In this document: one piece after another, positions 13,740-25,467 of the stretch
Position numbering within the stretch: the first letter of the stretch is position 1
Layout of the letters: every line of letters begins with the position of its first letter
The notes under the pieces: model-generated
The model's database searches: none
The model's input: only the letters and a program-made list of their open reading frames with translations
Told to the model about the DNA's origin: nothing
Source: Lunularia cruciata
Taxonomy: Eukaryota > Streptophyta > Marchantiopsida > Lunulariales > Lunulariaceae
Reading direction: 5' to 3'
NCBI GenBank assembly: GCA_948567375.1
Contig: OX419757.1
Location: 56,293,665 to 56,357,664 of the forward strand
DNA length: 64,000 bases
Position numbers and translations under genes: made by a program

Positions 13740-14139
13740 TGTTATGTTTGGCTTGCTATAAGTGACTTGCCTGATCAAGAGCAAGAGCAAAACTTCACTG
13801 ATGGAAACTCCTTACTGTATCATGCGGATATATATTCAGTCAATTCTAAGGTTGAGTATTAAAGTGACTAGATATCTTGAGTGGTCAATACTCATGATGT
13901 CACGCAGGTTTATATTCAGGAGTTTAGACGGATGACAGAGGGACTATCCTTGTGTTTGTATATATACATATGTGCAATGGAAAGAAAGGTTCGAAGGCTG
14001 GTGTGAGCCTATTTCAGCAGTGGAGGTAGCTTCCGAGACAGGGAGCGAACCACGTTATTTCTTGTTAGTCCTCTGAAGATGTTTAATGGGCCTTATGATG
14101 TGCTATTGCGAGAGGTCCTTGGGACTGTATTTTCTAACA
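13740..14139 (+). repeat. 5' LTR of copia element
   Basis: It begins TGTTATGTTTGG and ends TTTTCTAACA, directly before the primer site. A TATA-like run ('gtatatatacat') lies near 13960. It matches 18207-18607. Confidence 0.92.
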
Positions 14140-14140
14140 A

Positions 14141-14153
14141 TTGGTATCAGAGC
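14141..14153 (+). promoter_or_regulatory. Primer-binding site for initiator tRNA-Met (copia)
   Basis: 'ttggtatcagagc' is a perfect match to the plant tRNA-iMet primer site, one base after the LTR end. Confidence 0.93.
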
Positions 14154-14157
14154 ATAA

Positions 14158-14815
14158 TTGGTCCTTAAGAGGGTCTTGAGATCTGAGGGTGCAGGGAAGT
14201 GGGTCCAGAAGCAAGTCCACAGCAAAGCAATGGCAGGGGTGATATCCATATCAAATGCTAAATTTGCAGTGGAGAAGTTTGATGGGAAAAACAATTTTGG
14301 ACTTTGGCAACTGAAGATGAAGGACCTTCTTGTCCAGCAAGAACTGCATAGAGCACTAAAGAAGAAAAAGGAGGACAAAAGTGATGAGGATGGGGAAGAT
14401 GAAGATGCAGATCTGAGAGCTATTAGCACTTTTAGGTTGAACCTTGCTGATGAAGTGCTATACAATGTTATGAATTAGGAATCTGCACCAAAACTATGGG
14501 CCAAACTGGAAATTCTTTATATGACCAAGTCTTTGACAAACAGACTGTTTCTTAAACAGAAGTTGTATATGTTGAGGATGAAGGAAGGCCAGAGCATTAT
14601 GGAGCACCTCAATGCTTTCAACAGAATCATTTGTGAGTTGATGAGCATAGAGGTTAAGTTAGAAGAGGAGGATAAGGCATTGCTGTTATCGACTTCACTT
14701 TCTCCATCATATGAGCATCTGGTCACAACTCTTCTATATGGGAAGGATGATATAAACTGTGAGGAAGTCACGTCAGCATTATTGTCCAATGAGATGCAAA
14801 ATAGACCCAACTAAG
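14158..14815 (+). mobile_element. copia gag region
   Basis: The frame contains the copia gag signature 'EKFDGKNNFGLWQLKMKDLL' followed by the UBN2-type segment around 14517-14815 ('LYMLRMKEGQSIMEHLNAF'). A CCHC zinc knuckle beginning 'CWICGKVGYF' follows near 14925. It is the nucleocapsid precursor that packages the element RNA. The region is fossil, with breaks. Confidence 0.85.
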
Positions 14816-15044
14816 AAAAGACAAATTCAGAGGCTCTATTTATCAGAGGAAGGACAAGAGAGAGAGAGATCAGATCAGGAGTAAATCAAGATTCAAGTAT
14901 AGAACTGGAGGTTTCAAAGGCAAGTGCTGGATTTGTGGGAAGGTTGGATATTTCAAGAAGGATTGTAACAACAAGAGGCTTGAGTCCAACAAGGATAAAG
15001 GTCAACTTTCAGATCAAGCAAGCATTGCTGAGTCATCTGGAGTT

Positions 15045-16402
15045 GTGGATGATGTTCTATGTGTTACTCAAGACAAAGATCAATTTGAGGAGTCATGGAT
15101 ATTGGACTCAGGTTTCTCTTACCATATGTGTCCAAATAAGGAGTGGTTTCATGAGTACAAATCATTCAATGGAGAATCTGTAATAATGAGGAACAACATG
15201 GCTTGTAAAGCTATTGGCATTGGTACAATACACATTAAGATGTTTGATGGTATTGTGAGGACACTTGTTGATGTGAGGCATGTTCCTGAGTTAAGGAAGA
15301 ATTTGATATCACTAGGCACTTTGGACTCAAATGGTTGGAGGTGGGGAGCAGAAAATGGAACACTCAAGGTATCAAAAGGAGCATCAGTTGTAATGAAGGG
15401 CAAGAAGATAACAAACCTTTATGAGCTTGTTGGAGAGACCATCACTGGAGGAGTAGCGAGTACTATTTCTGAAAATGAAGATCCCAAAGATCTTACTCAG
15501 TTATGGCACCTCCGTTTGGGTCATATGAGTGAAAGGGGTCTAAGTGAATTGTCCAAGCACAACTTCTGAAGGGCCTTAAAAGTTGTAAGTTGAAATTCTG
15601 TGAGCATTGTGTAATAGGAAAGCAACGGAGGGTAAGCTTTTCCATACAAGTTCATTGCACAAAGGGAATTTTAGACTATGTGCATTCTGATGTTTGGGGC
15701 CCTGCACATATAGCTTTAAAATTTGGAGCATTATATTTTGTATCTTTGGTGGATGATTTTTCTAGGAGAGTATGGGTCTACACCATGAAGCAAAAATCTG
15801 AGGTCTTCTCTCTCTTTAAACAATGGAAGGTGATGATGGAGAAACAAACTGGAAGGAAAGTGAAGTGTTTGAGATCTGATAATGGTGGAGAATACAAATC
15901 TGGAGAGTTTGATAGATATTGTAAGAGTGAAGGGATAATCCATCACTTTACTATACCAGATACTCCTCAACAAAATGGTGTGGCAGAGCGGATCAATCAT
16001 ACACTCTTGGAGAAAGCAAGAAGTATGTTAAGCAACGCTGGATTGGAGAAGAGTTTTTGGGCAGAAGCTATAAATACAGCTTGTCATTTGGTAAACATTT
16101 CTCCCTCTATTGCTATTGAGTGTAAGACACCTATGAAAAAATGGACAGATAGGCATGTTGATTACTCTTCACTTAGAGTATTTGGATGCATAGCTTATGT
16201 TCATATTCAACAAGAACAAAGGACAAAGTTAGATCCCAAATCTAGAAAATGTATATGCTTGGGATATGAGAAGGATACAAAGGGGTATAGATTGTGGGAT
16301 CCAGAAAGGTGTTGTCTTGTTGTGAGTAGGGATGTAGTTTTTGATGAGACTAGTACAATGAAGACTATTACTATAGCAAAAGAAAAGAGAAAACAAATTT
16401 AG
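15045..16402 (+). mobile_element. copia protease and integrase region
   Basis: The protease carries 'WILDSGFSYHMCPN', the aspartic-protease D-S-G motif of copia elements. A GAG-pre-integrase zinc segment ('LWHLRLGHMSERGL') follows near 15500. The DDE core then reads 'DVWGP', 'RSDNGGEY' and 'PQQNGVAER' (catalytic Asp, Asp and Glu regions) between 15690 and 16010. It would cut the polyprotein and insert the cDNA. It is fossil and broken. Confidence 0.88.
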
Positions 16403-16444
16403 TCAGATTTTGTTAAGATAGATATTGATCTTGGAAATGAAGAC

Positions 16445-18177
16445 ATGTCACCTCATGTAGATCTACCAAGTGAACCATTAGAAGAGCAAAGCCCAGAAGT
16501 GATTCATGAACGTAGGTATCCAAATAGGGATAGAAGGCCTCCAAAGATATTTGATGATTTATTTGTAGCTTATGCTCTTCTTACAAAGAATGATGAGCCT
16601 TCTTCATATGAAGAGGCAATGCAAGATCAAGAATGTCAAAAGTGGCATTGTGCAATGGAAGAGGAGATGAAGTCTTTGGCCAAACTTGGAGACTTGAAAA
16701 ATTGACTATGGGAAAGAAGGCAATTGGTTGTAGATGGATATTCTGGAGGAAGGAAGGACTTCCAAAATCAGGTGGAGATAGATACAAAGCAAGGCTTGTA
16801 GCAAAGGGTTATAGCCAAAAAGAAGGTATTGACTTCAATGAAATTTTTTCACTAGTGGTAAAAATCTCTTCAATTCGTGCACTATTGGCAATAGTTGCAT
16901 TGCATAACTTGGAGTTGGAGCAACTAGATGTTACAACTGCTTTTTTACATGGAGAATTGGAGGAGGAGATTTACATGCATCAACCTGAAGGTTTTGTGGT
17001 ACCAAGGAACCAGAACCTGGTTTGCAGGTTACAAAAGTCTTTATATGGACTAAAGCAAAGTCCAAGACTTTGGTACATGAAATTTGATGCTTTCATGTTG
17101 AAGCAAGGATATAACAGAAGTGAATCAGATTGTTGTGTGTACCTCAAGAAGCTACATGGACCTAGACTATTTGATTTTATCATCTTGGTACTATATGTGG
17201 ATGATATGCTGATTGTTGCAAAGGATATGGTTGAGGTGGAGAAATTGAAAGCACAACTTGGTAAGGAGTTTGATATGAGGGACTTGGGTTCTTCAAAGAG
17301 GGTACTTGGAATTGAAATCCATTGGGACAGGAGCAAGGAAAAGTTATGGATATCTCAAAGGAGATATTTGGAAAAATTACTTGCTCGGTTTGGCATGGAG
17401 AAAGCAAAACCAGTGAACACTCCAATGGCAAGTCATTTTAGGATATCATTGGAGCATTGCCCATCAAATGAGGAGGAGAGAAAAGTAATGTCCAATATTC
17501 CTTATGCTAGTGCTGTTGGGAGCTTAATGTATGCTATGGTCTGCACTAGACCAAACATCTCATATGCTGTGAGCATGGTGAGTAGATACATGGCAAATCC
17601 GGGGAAACAACATTGAGAAGTTGTGAAGTGGATACTTTTTTACTTGAAAGGGACTATAAATATTGGCATTACCTTTCATGTGGAGAAATAACAAGAAGGA
17701 GGAATTACAGGGTATGTAGATTCTGATTTTGCTGGAGACTTGGATAAGAGAAGGTCTACAACCGGATTTGTTTTTACACTTGTTGGTGGTGTAGTAAGTT
17801 GGAAGTCTACTCTCCAATCTATTGTTGCTCTTTCTACTACAGAGGCGGAATATATGGCAACAACTGAGGCTGCCAAAGAGGCAATATGGCTACAAAGATT
17901 AGCCAAGGATATAAGACTCCCTAATATGAAGTCCACACTCTTTTGTGATAGCCAAAGCGCTATTCACTTGGCAAAGAATCAAGTATATCATTCAAGGACA
18001 AAGCATATTGATGTGAGACATCATTTTATCAGGGAAGCTGTGACAAATGGTGAAATCAATTTGCAAAAGATTGGCATAGAGGTAAACGCAGCGGATATGT
18101 TGACTAAACCTGTTCCTATTGAGAAGTTCAAGTTATGCATGAACTTGCTCAACGTTCAATGTTGCTCTTTGGGATGA
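16445..18177 (+). mobile_element. copia reverse transcriptase and RNase H region
   Basis: Reverse transcriptase landmarks are 'ARLVAKGYSQKEGIDF', 'TAFLHGELEEEIYM' and the catalytic 'LYVDDMLIV' near 17190. RNase H follows at 17740-18177 with 'LSTTEAEYMA', 'DSQSAIHLAKN' and 'HSRTKHIDVRHHF'. The end lies just upstream of a polypurine tract and the 3' LTR. It is fossil, with several breaks. Confidence 0.88.
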
Positions 18178-18193
18178 TAAGGTGGATACAAGC

Positions 18194-18206
18194 AAAAGGT
18201 GGAGTT
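18194..18206 (+). promoter_or_regulatory. Polypurine tract of copia element
   Basis: 'aaaaggtggagtt' lies immediately before the 3' LTR start TGTTATG. This is the usual plus-strand priming position. Confidence 0.8.
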
Positions 18207-18607
18207 TGTTATGTTTGGCTTGCTATAAGTGACTTGCCTGATCAAGAGCAAGAGCAAAACTTGACTGATGGAAACTCCTTACTGTATCATGTGGATATTA
18301 TTCAGTCACTTCTAAGGTTGAGTATTAAAGTGACTAGATATCTTGAGTGTTCAATACTCATGAAGTCACGCAGGTCTATATTCAAGAGTTTAGACGGATG
18401 ATAGAGGGACTATCCTTGTGTTTGTATATATATACATATGTGCAATGGAAAGAAAGGTTTGAAGGCTGGTGTGAGCCTGTTTCAGCCGTGGAGGTAGCTT
18501 CCGAGACAGGGAGTGAACCATGTTATTTCTTGTTAGTCCTCTGAAGATGTTTAATGGGCCTTATGATGTGCTATTGCGAGAGGTCCTTGGGACTGTATTT
18601 TCTAACA
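18207..18607 (+). repeat. 3' LTR of copia element
   Basis: Near-identical copy of 13740-14139 with scattered substitutions (about 4% by hand count). It ends TAACA and is followed by the target repeat 'tggatg'. Confidence 0.92.
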
Positions 18608-19271
18608 TGGATGGGCCCTTGCAACATGAAATCCATCAAGTACAAACTCAAAATCTGCTGCTACTTCTTCTTCTCATATGGATATTTGAGATTTTGAGTC
18701 CATTATGTTGAGCTTCAAGAGTTACAATGACCCGTGCAACATGTACACAAAGTAAATGTTAAATTGAGCAAATATTCTCTACAGTGATGTAGGCAGTCAA
18801 CAGTTGAAGCTTTTCTCTGACAGGGCCCGTCACTCGCCCAAAGATTTAGTCGGGTCCTGGAAGGTCTTCGAGAAGGAGGCATGGCAATTTACCCGGGGAA
18901 GACTTCTACTGCAGAGAAAGCATCATTTGTGCACTCATGTAAAGAAATATCTTTACCAAGGAGACTACCTGAAATGCCCCGGATAAGTTTTGAGGATGAT
19001 GAGGGGCCTGTTGAGTGACTACAACATGCTGTGGTTAAATGGGGGAGTCTCAACTTACGTAGATGTAAGTGAAACTAGAGTGTTAACATTTGGAATTGGT
19101 TGGCTTTCTAGCAATGGCAGCCGGCTTGTGATCAAGAGAGTATATGGTGAAGACGGTAAGTTGCTACATGTGAAATCATTCACTCCAAGAAAAGTCACTA
19201 GAAGATATCTTACCTTTTGGCCCAAGAATTGGAGAGAGATCATTTTTGGCCACAAAAAAATGAATTTCTGA
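18608..19271 (+). pseudogene. Host plant gene fragment (3' part), continuing from 13739
   Basis: Resumes the host-gene sequence interrupted by the copia element. The clearest part is the frame at 18990-19271, with 'LWLNGGVSTYVDVSETRVLT', 'FGIGWLSSNGSRLVIKRVYG' and 'DGKLLHVKSFTPRKV'. This G-W-L ... R-x-Y-x-x-x-G pattern recalls the C-terminal strand-rich part of DUF3598-like plastid proteins, a tentative call. Upstream (18800-18990) are other coding-like segments in different frames, with intron-like sequence around 18640-18800. The last 40-80 bp merge into element G leader sequence, because 'gagagatcatt' is shared with element B at about 28609-28622. It is non-functional as it stands. Confidence 0.45.
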
Positions 19272-19276
19272 AATTT

Positions 19277-19308
19277 GGGTGGGTGGGTGGGTGGTGGGTG
19301 GGTGGGGT
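19277..19308 (+). repeat. GGGT-repeat tract with G-quadruplex potential
   Basis: At least six consecutive GGG runs are separated by single T or TGG-type spacers. The equivalent place in element B has only one short G-run, so the tract expanded in this copy. Confidence 0.85.
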
Positions 19309-19318
19309 TTTAGACCAA

Positions 19319-19768
19319 TGTCATGCTATTTGTAGTGTCACATCTAGATTGCTTAGACACTGGAGTTGCAGTGATAGTAGTTAGAGTTATTTCAGCAATT
19401 TCTCAAAGACTACTTTCCGGTGGTCAGATTTTGTGTTTGGGGTATTGACTTCACGGTGAGGCCCACTGTCACTTTGCACCATTTGCACCGTCGAGTGTGC
19501 CGTCAATGGGAACGTTAGGGTTTCAAACCTAGCTCAAGTCCAAGAATATAATTTTGAAGTGCAACTCGAGAGAGCTCACTTCTTTGATGTTGAGCCTTTG
19601 AGTTCTTGGCTATGAAGGAAAGAGGCATGCGAGCGTCACTTGGATTGAGCTAGCTAGAATGGGTGTGGCTTGATTGTAATCAGTGCCCAATTGTTGGCAA
19701 TTTATAGAGTGACAGATCAAGTATTGATTTGAGTTGAGTATATTTGAGAGTTGTAAACAATTTGATTA
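19319..19768 (+). repeat. Left terminal repeat A1 of element A
   Basis: It matches repeat A1 of element C (38572 down to 38124, read on the minus strand) over its full length, from TGTCATGC to TTTGATTA. It is followed by 'cattagag', a weak match to the tRNA-Met primer site. No second copy of this repeat is present at the right end of element A. Confidence 0.85.
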
Positions 19769-21180
19769 CATTAGAGAAGTGAAATCAAGGAGAAATCAGG
19801 TGCAAGAACTCTGAGTGTTGGTGGTATCTCCAAGCTCGGTGGATTGTTGGTAGCTCAATTGAAGTTTAGTTTTTTCATGGTGTGCAGAAGCTCATTGCTT
19901 GATGCAGATTTGGTAGTATTGCAGATGGTGTGCAAAAGCACTAGCCAATTTTTGAGCAAAGAAGAAGCAATTTTTGAGCAGTGGTTGTGATTTTGAGCTC
20001 AAGAGGTGAAGATATGACCAATTTGTTGTGAGTTGGACTCAAAAAGTAAAATTGAAGGTGTAGTTAGGAAGCTATTCTTGTGAATTTGTGTTTTGGAGAA
20101 ACTCGTGTTTTCAATTTTGCTCGAGTGAAGAGTTAGTGGAGGATTTGGTGGTCATCCAAATTTAGGGTTTATGTCAGATTTTACGTCAAATTTTGGCTAG
20201 AGTTGGAGGAGGTTTGCTAGTTGGCCAGATTTGGAGGAGTTTTGCCAACTTGGAGATGTTTTGCTAGTTTGGAGGAGTTTCACCAGATTTTGGAGGAGGT
20301 TCAAAGTGGCAAGAAGAAAGGCCTCATGTGGCTAAATTTTGGTGTTTAGAGGCATAAGGATATGAGAGGCTATGAAGGCCTAGCAAGCTAGCTAGCATGA
20401 GACTAGCTAGTTTAGAGTAGATCTTGGTCATTGGTTGGAAAAATCTACCCATCTTGCTAGATTTTGTGCAACAAGGTTTGACTCCTAGATCTCTTGTTCC
20501 TAGATTGGTGCACTAGCTAACTAGTCCACCTTCACTTGTTGTCCTAGTGACTATCCTACTATTATCTATACACTTGTAGCTTTGGCTAGGAGAGGCAATT
20601 TGATCCCATTCTTGGTGATCCTGGTAGCTTAGGACTTAGATACAAACTTCTCTTATGTCAAAAGTCAAATGGTGGTAGGGTCAATCTCATGTTGTTGTAT
20701 GAGATGGAGGGTTTTTGTTTAAATTTCTTCTGATTGGATCCCCTCCATTCTTTGCTTTTTGTTTGTCCACCATGTTTGAGTAAGGTGCCCTGACTTTTGA
20801 GTGTTGGTGCTTTGGTGTGCTCTTGGTAGTGAGGCTTGAGTGATAACCAGTCAGACTACCTTTGTTTCTCTTTGGTGAGGCAAGAAGTGATGACCTACAG
20901 ATTGTGAGAGTGTGTATTATGATGGCAAGTTACAGGTTGCTCTTTCCCCTAGTATAGTTATCTTTGTTAGAGTTACATTAGTGGGTGGTGTTCCATGGGT
21001 ACTGGCACTTGGTGGTGCTTAGTTGGTGTTGGCACTTGGTGGGGTACTTGTGGTTGCAATTTGTGATTCCGGTTTGTGGTTGCAATTGTAGTTACTGTGT
21101 CACACTAGAGTTTGTTGGGGATTCTAGAGGAGTTAGCCATGCAGTACGCAATGAGTTTACTCAAAGTGGCACTTGATATC
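19769..21180 (+). other. Leader of element A, non-coding
   Basis: It corresponds to the leader of element C (38123 down to about 37151). Only short open frames are present. It carries the long untranslated-like stretch between the left repeat and gag. Confidence 0.65.
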
Positions 21181-21200
21181 AGCTTGTATCTTAGGTTCCA

Positions 21201-22740
21201 ATGAGAGAGGAGATTGACTCTGATTTGGAGTTTGATACAAGAGTTGATTCAGTTGAGAGTGCACATGGTGTGTCCACACCGTTGTTGTGGGATATGGACA
21301 AGGTTTATGGGGCCTCCAAAGGCCCTAGGCATTACTCTGGTACAATGGGTACCATTGAGTTGGATGACTTCATCCAAGAGTTTGATAGTCAGTATGATCT
21401 ACAACAAATGTGGAACCCAATTTTGTTCACACCCTTCATAGCATGGAAGGGGTTGTTTCAACATTTGGAGTCTTTTTTGCTAATGGATGACTACCATGAG
21501 TTTAGGAGAGCTCACTTGGAGGAGATTGAGTTATGGAGACAGTATTGGTCTCCAAACTATATTTTTATCACAACAAGCTTGGTTGCCAAGAGTAGATCAG
21601 CTGCTGGACCCACAAGTTCTAGCTCAAGTAGTGTTAGTGGAGCTAGTGGAGGTGCACTAGTTGGAGATAGTGCTACTTCGAGTGGATGTACCGCTACAAG
21701 AGGTGGTGTGGGTACAGTGGTTTAACTCCATGGTGGAGTTCTTCTTGTGTTTGAGGCAAAACTACCAAGGAGTGCGGACTGACAAGTTGAGGAGCTTGCA
21801 AGAGTTCCAGCAGAAGGCCAGAGAGAGCCTATGCAAGGCATACACTCACATGAGGCAGCTGATCAGTTTCACTCAGGGAGTTATTGAGGCCCAGGTAGTC
21901 CAGTTTTGGTATGGGATACTGGACAAGGAGTTGTGACGTAGAGTTTGTGATGCTACGTTGTTATAGACTACTTTGCCTACTTTGGTAATGGTCTTTGGTT
22001 TGGTTGAGCGTATTGAGCTCAACATGGTGGAGGAGAGAGTGGTGACATCTAGATTTGGTAGGGAGACCTCATCCATGGCTATGACTTATTCTAGAGTGCA
22101 GCAGAGTGCACCATGCCCAATTGGTTTTTGAGGACAAGATGGACATCCCAGATCCTATGGAGCGAGTGGAAGGTCTAGTGAAGCTAGACCCTTACCTTCA
22201 TTTTTGGGTCAACAATAGCCAATGAGTAGTGGTGTTGCTTGTTGGACTTGTGGTGGACCTCACCATAGGAGAGAGTGTACTCAAGGTAGTGGATCTGATA
22301 CCTTTGGTGCATCACAACCAACATAGAAGCAATGTGAGCATTGCCACAAATTTGGTCAGATTTAGTGACCGATGCTTTGACCTACACCCGGAGTTACGGA
22401 GTGGTAAGGCTACTATGGCAGGTAGTAGAGGAGCTTTGGTTCATGGAGGATGAGGTGGTAGAGGTGGTGGTAAAGGATCTACACCTAGTAGAAGTGCAGT
22501 ACTTGCCCTTACTTCTAATACAACTATGGCTACTTGGATTGAGCAGTTGGAGCAAAGTTTGGCTAGTATGGCCATTGCTCAAAGGAGATCAGATTTGGGT
22601 GCTAAGGCTTCCACCTCATATGCTGGTGATAGAGATGCTTTGGACTTCATGTGCAGAGCAGCTCAGGTGGATGCATCTGCAACAATGCCTAGGAGTGCAG
22701 TACGTGCTCTAGAGCCTAAAGGAGCATTAGTGGAGTTGGA
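21201..22740 (+). mobile_element. Element A gag region
   Basis: Frames at 21201-21725, 21661-21936 and 22526-22747 match the gag of element C, for example 'YSGTMGTIELDDFIQEFDS' and 'VEFFLCLRQNYQGVRTDKLR'. This is the capsid/nucleocapsid precursor region of an old copy with many breaks. Confidence 0.8.
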
Positions 22741-22969
22741 CCTATAGAGAGGAGAGGTTGGAAAACGTCAGACTTCCTTAGTCTTTCATGCTGTCTGAGA
22801 CATTGTAGACAACATCCATGGCTCCTAGACATCCCAGTGCAAGTATCATAGGTGGTGATGGAGTGCATGATTGACTACTTGCTAGTCAGCCACCTGCTAC
22901 TACATAGATTGAGCCTAGCATGATGTTGGGGACGGCTCAACTGATTATGTGGTGCCCTTTGTTTTCAAC

Positions 22970-23600
22970 TAATGACATGCTTACATTGGAAATTGACCCA
23001 GCCCCAGTGTTCCGGTTGGGCTGCCATGCTTTATGAGAGTAGGGATGATGCGGTTCCTACTACTAGAGCAGAGGTGGTTGGTAGTGGAGCTAACTTGGTT
23101 GAGGAGCATGGGATCCGTTTAGCGACTAGTGGTTTATGGCAAGCAGCAACAGCTAGATTGGAGGAGTTGCTAGCTAGACCGGCCTTTGAGAGAGCACGGT
23201 TCACACCTGGTGTTGTCTTATTGGATAACCAAAGGGGGATTTTCTACTTGGTGAGACCTTCAGGGAAGGTCTATACACCATAGACAGTCTTGTTAGACTC
23301 CGGTGCACAACCCCTTATATTGGGGAATGCTACAGTATCCGGTTTGGAGTTACAGAAGACCAATATGGAGAGGTGTCCATTTTAGATCCAAACATCTCTA
23401 GGTGGTGGTTTGACATAGTACATCACACGTGAGAGCTCAAACTATTGCAACAATAGTTGAGTCATATGATGTGCTAGTTGGGGAAGTAGTGTTATACCCC
23501 AAGGGTCTCAGCAATTGACTATTAGGAGGAGACACCCTCCTATAGACCAGGTTGGAAGTGTGGTGAGGGACGGGTATGTCACCTACCAATATGCTTTAGT
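22970..23600 (+). mobile_element. Element A protease region
   Basis: It contains 'ARFTPGVVLLDNQRGIFYLV' and the equivalent of the LLDSGAQ aspartic-protease motif of element C. It is fossil and decayed. Confidence 0.7.
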
Positions 23601-23743
23601 AGTGGCAGTCTTGGCTCACTACAGTCCAAGACCATGGCAACATCAGTTTTAGCTTTCAGTGGTGTAGTTACATAGCCTGGTGACTTGTTGGTGGGGAACG
23701 CCCATGTAGAGGATACTCCAATACTAGAGGAGATCACTCAGAT

Positions 23744-24545
23744 TTGGAGTACAAGTGGGATTGTTCTATCCACCTTGGATGTTCTATTGTGGAGTTCACA
23801 AGAGGCATTGCAATAGCATGCAAATCAGTTGGTGCAACAGGCATGGAGTGGAGCCTTTGTACCATCATGGATGAGTGTGAGGATGAGCCTCCAAAGTCAA
23901 TTACTTTGACACCTCTAGATACCACACTCATTGCTTGGCAGTATCCAATAGAGGGGATATGTCTATTGGAGTTGTTCGGTGGGATTAGCACCGGACTAGT
24001 ATGGGTATTACAGGTGGGTATACAAGAACATAGGTACTTGTATGTAGAGAGAGATGAGACTACTAGGCAAGTCTCTCTACATCATGTGGCCCACTTGGCC
24101 TATTGGTATCTGGAGTTATTACTGATGTCAACAATCAGAGGTTACCAAAAGGTCCTACCTGTAGACATTTTCTTATTAGGGGCGCATGATTTGGAGAGAC
24201 ATGGGCCTATTCACTTGGTGATTTCTGGATGGCCATGTTAGGGACATACACGTGATGGATGAGGTTTGGGTCTTCAGGATCCTTGTTCCGGTGTGTTTTG
24301 GGAGATGTTACGGATACCATGACATCTCTAGGTTCATCAGTCCATTTCTCCAGCTGACCTTTTGGAGAACGTTCCTTTGATGGGTGATTCTCGCACTAGA
24401 GTGGTGGCAAGTACACATCAGGTCCATTCTTGGATGGGACCTGCTGTATTGTTGGATGCAACCAAAGTGGGATCACAAGCTCATTGTCTTTGTCTTTGGT
24501 GGACAAATCTCTTACCCAGAGAGGTTTTACAACTCAGACATTTGT
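23744..24545 (+). mobile_element. Element A DNA cytosine-5 methyltransferase region
   Basis: The frame at 23744-24241 includes motif I ('LLELFGGISTGL', near 23970) and reaches motif IV ('VISGWPC', near 24225). The motif VI segment 'LLENVPLMGDSRTR' and the motif VIII-like W-W-T-N-L-L segment appear further on (about 24360-24520). The domain lies in the same place as in element C, between protease and reverse transcriptase, so the methyltransferase predates the split of the two copies and is not a quirk of C. It is fossil, decayed and incomplete. Confidence 0.82.
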
Positions 24546-24933
24546 GAGCCATGTGCTTATCAAGATGATTCAGGCACATGTTGGGTGCAATGGACTGAGT
24601 GGACATGGTATTCTTGGAACGCAACCAGTAGCTACTAGGGAGAGTGGTCTACTTGGAGTCCATCCAAGTGATCATGGGCTACTTGGATTACACCCTTGGT
24701 CCACTTGGGATGCAGCTAGAAGACATATGGAGCTTGCAGCCAAAGTGGAGGGAGTTTTTCACATAGAGGTTGGGACCTCTAGTGGTCTAGGGCATGACAC
24801 TATTGCTCCCAAGGGCCAAGTGTAGCAGCAAGTCAATACATCTTCCACTCCTACAATAGTTACAGAGGATACTTGGGAGCCAGATCTTGGATCCAAGGTT
24901 ATTAGAGAGGAAAGACGGAGGGTTTGGAGGTTC

Positions 24934-25467
24934 TTGAGGAGCCACACAAGTTGTTTTGCCTTTAGTATGAAGGATTTGGGTGCTCTAAAGGGACCTAGTA
25001 TACGGATTGAGCTGACTAGTGATACACCAATTTTCCAACGTCCTTATCAATATAGTGATATGGAGAGGACATTGATTCAAAGCCGAAGTAGTGACCTTTT
25101 TGAGGCTGGTTTGGTGGAGATCTCACATGGAGAGTATGCATAGTGACAATGATGCCAACCAAGAAGGATATGCATGGCAACTACACACATAGATGGATGT
25201 GTGGAGATAACCGTCCTATCAACCAACAGACCAAGGCTGATCGGTATGCCATGCCTACATTTGAGGAGATTTTTGATGCAATTGGGCATACAAAGGTCTT
25301 CAATACTTTGGATCTTTGAGCGGGATATCATCAATTGCTGATCAGGGAGGAGGATAAGTCCAAGACAACATTTTGGGCTATTGATCCTCACGGTAAGGAT
25401 GTGTTATATCAGTGGAGGTTCTTACTGTTTGGGGTTAAAGAACGCTCTTGTTGAGTTCCAGAGGGTC
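24934..25467 (+). mobile_element. Element A reverse transcriptase, first part
   Basis: It starts 'MRSHTSCFAFSMKDLGALKG' as in element C and runs to the point where element B is inserted, inside the equivalent of 'EFQRV|MDRI'. The rest of the domain continues at 44889. Confidence 0.82.

Larger units (their letters stand above)
13740..18607 (+). mobile_element. Ty1/copia LTR retrotransposon, near full length, broken (fossil)
   Basis: Two LTRs of about 400 bp (13740-14139 and 18207-18607) start TGTTATG and end TAACA. The flanks share 'tggatg' (13734-13739 and 18608-18613) as target duplication. The order gag, protease, integrase, reverse transcriptase, RNase H is that of Ty1/copia. By hand count the LTRs differ at roughly 4% of positions, so it is moderately old. 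The coding region has several breaks (of the order of five). It sits inside an exon-like part of the host gene fragment. The reverse transcriptase core 'LYVDDMLIV' suggests a Tork-like lineage, which is a weak call. Confidence 0.92.

Noticed and set aside
21214-21441. Numerous overlapping frames opposite to or shifted from gag, pol and methyltransferase coding regions
   Set aside because: They are shadows of the real frames in other phases (for example 21214-21441, 35452-35913 and 36478-36918) with no domain support of their own.
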